64,000 bases of DNA from Zopfochytrium polystomum (taxonomy: Eukaryota > Chytridiomycota > Chytridiomycetes > Chytridiales > Chytridiaceae), in NCBI GenBank assembly GCA_025765615.1, contig JAIVFJ010000029.1:397434-461433 (forward strand). Direction: 5' to 3'. Below the pieces are notes generated by a model. That model was not told the DNA's origin, made no database searches, and saw nothing but the letters and a program-made list of their open reading frames with translations. Made by a program: the position numbers and the translations under genes. This document shows positions 58,766 to 64,000 of the stretch, in pieces. Every line of letters starts with the position of its first letter. The stretch's first letter is position 1.

Positions 58766-60355
58766 CTATAGAACCTCGACCTCATCGTCCCAGCACCGGA
58801 CAATCTGCAAAGAGTGGTTTAGCAGGAACCAATTGCACTGAGCGGGCAGATTCATACCTCCTTCGAGGTGACCTCAACCTTGAGGGCAATGCCATCTTTT
58901 TTCTCCCTTATACTAAGAACGATCCCAGTTTTTCCTCTGTGGGGACAATCTTTCCGAATTTTCACTTGCGCTCCCTCCCGTAGCATGCGGCCACTGCGTC
59001 CGGCACCATTGTCTGATTTGCGTGGAGAGGACGCCCGCATTCGAGATGACGAAGATGAAGACTCCCCTTGTCGTGAAGGCGACGCGGCAGCACTGTCGGC
59101 GGGACTTCCACGGCGTGACGAGTGCGATTTAGTGTCGTCAACAAGACGCCGGTCTTTCTTGGATGGTTTCGGAGGAAGCGGCTTTGCACCCAACCCGAGC
59201 AGGTTTGGCCTCGGTTTCGGCATTGGCGGCGCATCGTTCCCGCTCTCGCCCGTCCAGCCCATTCCTCGCATCATTGCGTCTCCGAACGCTTCAATGGGGA
59301 TGGTCTCGTAATCCTCGGCTCCGGTCTAATTGTTTAATGACGAACGAACCCAAAACTGACGATTTACCGATCGGAATTTGAGAAAAAGTCGCAAATAGGA
59401 GGAACAAAAAGCAGGTCAAACTCACGTCTTCAGGTCGAAGGTTGTAGTCGTGCATATACTTTTCCTTTGCGTCGGTAATTTCAGCAATGCCCGGCACCGC
59501 ATTCTGCTGCAATATGGGGACAGCGGCAACCGTTGCAGTAGTGTGGCCGTTCGCCTCTGCATTCGAATAAACGTTGATTTTTCGAAAGCCAAAAATCTCA
59601 CCCATCATAATCGCCTCTATCGCTTCTTCCTCCAGTGACTTAGCTGGAACGGCAAGGTCTGGCGGGACCTCCACTGGCTGTGGCGTCGTTGGAGTTGGTT
59701 TTTTGGCCATAACGTTCAAGCCCCACTTCTTCTTCGGTTGGCATGCTCCTTCTTTGCTCCCGTGACCTGCGGCTTCATTCTTCCCCTGCACGGAAGACTG
59801 CGGAGAATCGGTTGTATGGGCAGACGGATATGGCGGAGGGGGAGGCTGCTGTGTGACTGGCTGCAATACAGGCGGCAAGACAAAAGGTGCGTCACGCCAG
59901 TTGTTCGTTCGAATAAGCGGTATGACATATGACGGTGCTTCCGGCTTCTTTGTCGTTGACTCCCTGCAAATTGTTAAGAATCAAACAGATGAGCCCGACA
60001 GAAATCGAAACTGAAGAGCACAGCATTCGCACCCGAAGTCAGATATCATTTCAATGTCAGAGGTACGGGATCGCTTCCGCGGATCATTGCTGGAGTTCTC
60101 GTCGTCATCGTCCTGGGCGAAGAGGGACGATCTCTTCGGGTTTGATCTTAGAGCCAACGTTGACGCTGAAGCGGCTGCGGCTCCGGACAGCGAGCGATTT
60201 CCATCAGATGAAGGCACCGAAGCCTGCCTTAATGCGGTCGGCCTGAGTGAAAAGGAAGTTCGGACCCCATTGGTACGGTTGGAAGTATGGGCATTCTGGG
60301 TATCGTTTGAGGTATCGCCCTTGTCACTGCTCGTGCCGTTCGGTGCTGAGGCCAT
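58766..60355 (-). CDS. G-patch/KOW spliceosome factor, GPKOW/Spp2 family
   Basis: Spp2/GPKOW binds and activates the DEAH helicase Prp2 through its G-patch during the first splicing step (family knowledge). It begins at the ATG at 60355 with a Ser/Arg-rich disordered region. Exon 1 ends after EMISDFG, and the next exon gives KPEAPSYVIPLIRTNNWRDAP. WGLNVM marks the family's central motif. The G-patch core is MMRGMGWTGE with NLLGLGAKPL, followed by a KOW domain (VKIRKDCPHRGKTGIVLSI). The final 39-nt exon (58804-58766) adds IVRCWDDEVEVL before TAG. It fits an organism with very many introns. Confidence 0.88.
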
Positions 60356-60439
60356 TGGTTTCCCCAAACCAAAAAAAAGTGGGACATCATCGGTTGGGAA
60401 TTGCTACCACAAAAATTAGCGCACGCGGCTGTCAGAACG

Positions 60440-60583
60440 ATGGCGCTCTCGGAGGCGCCGGGCATGTTTCAAACTCTTTCGTACAAAGAAAGGCGCAAAC
60501 GGTGGGAAAAATTGGGTAAGAACCGGCTTGCAGGGGTTGGGGAGCAATTTGCAATGAGAAAAACTGGAACAGAGGCAGAATAA
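60440..60583 (+). CDS. Possible 47-codon small ORF
   Basis: An ATG-to-TAA frame (starts MALSEAPGMFQTL, then basic SYKERRKRWEKLG) in the 302-bp gap between the GPKOW start (minus) and the J-protein end (minus). It might be a small protein or the first exon of a transcript, but there is no family match. A GTAAGA after TTG at about 60513 is a possible donor. Confidence 0.2.
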   Translation: MALSEAPGMFQTLSYKERRKRWEKLGKNRLAGVGEQFAMRKTGTEAE

Positions 60584-60657
60584 TAATACAAAGGGAATAT
60601 TGGGATGAGAGACTACAAGGAACAAAGAGGAGAAAAACTTTAACCTCCAAAATGGAG

Positions 60658-61650
60658 TCAGGTCGAAGAAGTGGAAGCATCATGCTCGTTGGTGGACGTC
60701 GGACCTCGTGTCGAGGACAGACCAGCCAACGTCCCCATCAAATGGAGGACTCCATTCGATAACCTACCAGCGAGCCGCCAGCGACCAGCAACATCGAAAT
60801 ACGAGAGTTGGCTGAGCTCGTGCTGGAGCTCCCATAGTCGTATTAGTTCGAACTTGGCCGCACCCCAACAGTCACCGCCCCAAAGGAAGAAGTCGCGCAT
60901 GGAGCTAAAGACACGACGCGCTTGGTCTTTGTTTATGCGGACATCAGGGTTGAGGCTGCACAATGAAGATAGTCTTAAACTTGGTTCCGTATTCAGAAAA
61001 GGGGGCCTACGTCTGAACCATCTCCAGCATTCGAAGGAGTGTATCGAATTGCCCGTTCAAAAACTCATCGAAAACTTGTGCGACAGTGTCACTGAAGCTT
61101 TGATCATTGCCATCGACTTGCCGGCCGTAACTAAGAATCACATGAGTTAGAAGACACTAAATGCAGGTCCACTGACAGATCGTAGTTTTGCCGAGTTGAG
61201 TCGGACTTGAGGGTTTGGTAGGCGTTCGACAACCCTGCACCGACCGAAAAATGTCAGCGGAAGATGCGAGCTTCAATTGGTTCGTTACTTTGAACTGAAA
61301 TTACAAGAAGAGCTGATTGTTAGAGGCAGTAGGAGGACGCGGGACAAACTTACAGGCCTCGTTTGCTTGAGGGTGGAGGCATCTATCAGGGTGGCAAAGC
61401 TGCCGATGGAGTTTAGCTATAGCAAATTGGTACTCCGTCCCACGTACCAGGCTTCTTCTCAGGTACGCTCTTCGTATGTCGTTGCTAGTTGCAGTGCGGC
61501 TAATACCGAGGCGCGCGTCTGGAACGCGTTTAAATTTGAAAACGGCGGCTTTTTCAGTTTTGAATAGAACAGGCGGAAACGGACGAACGCACAGAGATTG
61601 TCATGGTACAGGACCGAGGCAATAACCTCCTGAGGGTCTTGCTCTGGCAT
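60658..61650 (-). CDS. J-domain (DnaJ-like) protein with a fungal C-terminal module
   Basis: An Hsp70 co-chaperone. The probable start is the ATG at 61650 (MPEQDPQEVIASVLYHDN). The J domain is split by short introns: AIAKLHRQLCHPDRC carries the essential His-Pro-Asp, and LSNAYQTLKSDSTRQNYDL is the last J helix. Further exons give GRQVDGNDQSFSDTVAQVFD, then after an intron (acceptor GTGCAG near 60963) a C-terminal block LNPDVRINKDQARR, FFLWGGDCWGAAKFELIRLW and SYFDVAGRWRLAGRLSNGV. That block is not a zinc finger or a DnaJ C-terminal domain; I know it only as a conserved part of some fungal J proteins. Exons between 61450 and 61600 are uncertain. Confidence 0.72.
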
Positions 61651-62645
61651 CGCGCTGGTACTGAGGTTTGTAGAGAGGTGCACGAAGTACGATCCAAAAC
61701 TCTGGAGAGGGCCGGGGTCCGGCAGTTCGTGTGCAGGCGATCAGGGTGTTGGATCGAGGCCTGTGGAGGTTGTGTCGGATTCGTGTTGCGGCTTTGCTTG
61801 CGTAACGGGTCTGCTGCACACGGACAGTTGAGGCCGTCGAAAAGGCGAAATATGCTCCTTTAAAGGGGGTACTATTTTAGCGAGGGCAGAAAGGGAGGAC
61901 TTGTTTTGGTTCAAGGAGGGAGAGGGCGTGAAAAGAATGGGGTGCGGCTCCTGTGGAGAGTCCGTTGCGTCGGCGCCGCCAGGCGCGACCCACCCACCTC
62001 AGCGTTCCTTTCTCACTTTTTTTTTTTTTTGTTTTTTGTCTTATTTATTCTTTCTTCTCAATTTTCAACTGGACGACACGTACTACTCCTTCCCCTCAAT
62101 TGTGTTTGCGTCATCCAGCGTGAAGCGTTACATGTCAATAGAGCGAGCCTGCGTTGGCTTGCTTCCTCAAGAAGGGCACTCCGGAATTATCAAGGCTGGG
62201 CTCTTCATCAATCACTTTGCGTACACGGCGAAGCGGCTGTTGTCTCAGCGGCTTGCTATCGCCACTCCTGTTCATTCGTTCATTTGGGACGGCCCGGCCA
62301 AGGAGAATCAATCAATACTTCCGAAGCGTTCGCCGTGTCTCCAACCACAAATTGGTGGGCGCAGCATTCGCACACGCCTGAAGCCCAAAATTTGGCTGCT
62401 TTCCCTGTCAAGGTGGGTTTGACCCTCCCACCAACCACACGCCCTCACCGCCACTCTCGACGGGTCTTCTCTCGCAAATACACTGCCGCCTTCGTGAAGA
62501 GCGCAACTGTTCGCGCTCGTTCTATCGTCGCGCGGCAGACGAAATGCGTTTCTCCGCGATATTGCGCGCACAGCCATCAACCCTCAGCCCGCGTTTGTTT
62601 TAAAAAAAAAATCGACCAGGTCTCTGCAATCGAAGCGACGACACA
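61651..62645. other. Divergent region between the J protein and the kinase
   Basis: Contains a run of 13 T at about 62019-62031. Frames of up to 247 codons (61906-62649) exist, but they cross the T-rich run, change composition abruptly and lack a known domain. One short ATG frame (62154-62381, 75 codons) is basic and could encode a mitochondrial-type peptide. No gene is called. Confidence 0.35.
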
Positions 62646-64000
62646 ATGAGCATACAGCAGTTCGGGAAGAAATTTCCGATCCTGCTCCGGACTCCGTCGC
62701 CCAGAGGACAGGTCGAACTGCTTGAGACGATCGGCAAGGGAAATTACGGATATGTATACAAGGTATGCGGCGGGACAGTTCCGGAGGAATCGATCGTGAA
62801 TCGATGGGCTGTACCGTCTTGCTGGTTGCTCACACTCTCTGTGCATGATAGGGTCGCCTGATCGCTAGCAACGAAATCACGGCGGGATGAAAGTGGTGCA
62901 GTTGAAGGAGGACGAACTGAAAGAAACCCTCCTTGAGATGGAAATCATCAAAGCCTGCAACCACCTCAACGTCACAAGCTATATGGGATGTTTCTTGAAA
63001 GGGCTGGATCTATGGGTAAGTCACTTCGTCTGTTGCTCAATACCCACTGCCGATTCACCGCCAACGAATGAAAAGATTTGCATGGAATTCTGTGGCGGCG
63101 GAGCGTTGGACTCGTTGTACAGAGGTAACATATATCTGTGTCTCGGGCTCATGAAGTATCTCGCTTACGACTCGATGTCGAAACAGCAATAAAGAAGACG
63201 TTCTCTGAGGACCAAATCGCTGCGATCATTCATGACTGCCCTTGTGGCAAGTACCAAATATCCATTAACTGACTGTTGGATCTGACTCCTCCGGATTAGG
63301 GACTTGACTACCTCCACACTCAAGGTGGCGTTAATCCACCGCGAATTAAAGCTGGAAACGTGTTTCTTAACCGAAGACGGAGAGATTAAACTGGTTAGTT
63401 TGAACTGCATCCATGTTGAGGAATGTTGTATTTATCGACAATCGAAGGCGATTTCGGAGTTTCCGCCAAATTGAGCAACCCGAACGGACGGGCGCGAACC
63501 TTCATTGGCACACCGTAAGCTTCCTCCCTCACCTTTTCCGTTACCCCAAATAACATGTTTTTGTAGATACTGGATGGCCCAGAGGTCATTCGCTGTGATC
63601 CAGACAGTGCGTCCTCTCGCGACGCCTCTTATGACTACAAGGCAGATATCTGGTCAATTGGAATCACCGCGATTGAAATAGCGGACAAGAATCCTCCACT
63701 TTCTGACATTCATCCCATGAGGGCTCTTTATCTCATTCCAGACTCTGACCTCAATCTTGCAAAACCCAAAGCTTGGTCCAAACCTTTCGTCGATTTTATT
63801 GCGAACTGCCTTGTTAAGGACCCAGTGAAGCGCCCTTCCGCGGCGAAGCTGTTGGAGCACCCTTTTATGCAGAAGGCTCGGGGGTTGAATCGAAAAGGCA
63901 TAATCGCAGACCTCATCGTCAAGGCGAAGATTGCAAGAGACAGGAAGAAAGCAGGATACGATGTCGACGAAGACGACGAGGAGGATGAGAAAAAAAGAGG
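62646..64000 (+). pseudogene. GCK/Ste20-type protein kinase, several frame breaks, cut by the window edge
   Basis: The ATG at 62646 starts MSIQQFGKKF. Kinase landmarks follow in order: ETIGKGNYGYVYK (glycine loop), MKVVQL (the ATP-binding Lys), CMEFCGGGALDSLY (hinge), GLDYLH, catalytic loop, DFGVSAKLS, GTPYWMA, DIWSIGITAIEIA, KRPSAAKLLEHPF, then a Glu/Asp-rich tail leaving the window. Beyond normal introns the frame breaks by single bases at about 62884-62886 (G3), 63331-63334 (TTAA), 63343-63346, 63369-63370 and 63588-63590 (C3). In the uninterrupted local frame the HRD Asp reads as Glu. The last 430 bp are clean. So this is either a decaying kinase gene or a stretch with base-level sequence errors; the DNA alone cannot decide. 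Confidence 0.7.

Noticed and set aside
61906..62649. A 247-codon ORF between the J protein and the kinase
   Set aside because: It crosses a poly-T run, has abrupt composition changes, no domain, and overlaps the kinase start.

Overview
The window looks like nuclear DNA of an early-diverging fungus, most likely a chytrid (inference). Genes are dense and cut by many short GT-AG introns (mostly 40-120 bp). Fungal hallmarks (Zn2Cys6 regulators, a PMT protein mannosyltransferase, PAN2, a CCE1 Holliday-junction resolvase) sit beside genes that are common in animals and rare in Dikarya (LMBRD1-like, TMEM70-like). Most gene models below were built by hand: exons were joined so that conserved motifs stay in frame and the total length is a whole number of codons.

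Layout. 189-5493 is a complete Ty3/Gypsy chromovirus on the minus strand, with two identical 353-bp LTRs, a CTCAG target-site duplication, an 11-nt self-priming PBS and a dense array of heat-shock elements in the LTR promoter. It interrupts an old degenerate repeat. 6092-14578 holds three tandem relatives of a Zn2Cys6 transcription factor: two apparently intact genes (882 and 920 aa) and a third locus made of a decayed 5' fragment joined to an intact 3' ORF that lacks the DNA-binding domain. 15123-17501 is a 792-aa orphan. 18100-22200 (minus) carries a secreted multicopper oxidase and a TMEM70-like mitochondrial protein.

23191-40407 is almost all minus strand: selenoprotein-O family AMPylase, a 3.2-kb stretch with no recognised gene, TFIIS, a PMT2-type O-mannosyltransferase and PAN2. 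From 41126: glucosamine-6-phosphate synthase, a possible small gene, a disordered 366-aa protein, CCE1, proteasome alpha-4, the proteasome ATPase RPT1 (convergent with alpha-4), an LMBRD1-like transporter, PP2A B56, a cyclic phosphodiesterase divergent from a CCDC90/MCUR1-like protein, a GPKOW/Spp2 splicing factor, a J-domain protein and, running off the right edge, a GCK/Ste20-type kinase.

There is no operon-like logic; these are mostly independent housekeeping genes. The most noteworthy signals are the heat-shock-element array and self-priming site of the young retroelement, the chimeric third regulator, a 12-nt microexon in TFIIS, and single-base frame breaks confined to the SelO and kinase genes, which may be sequence errors or real decay.
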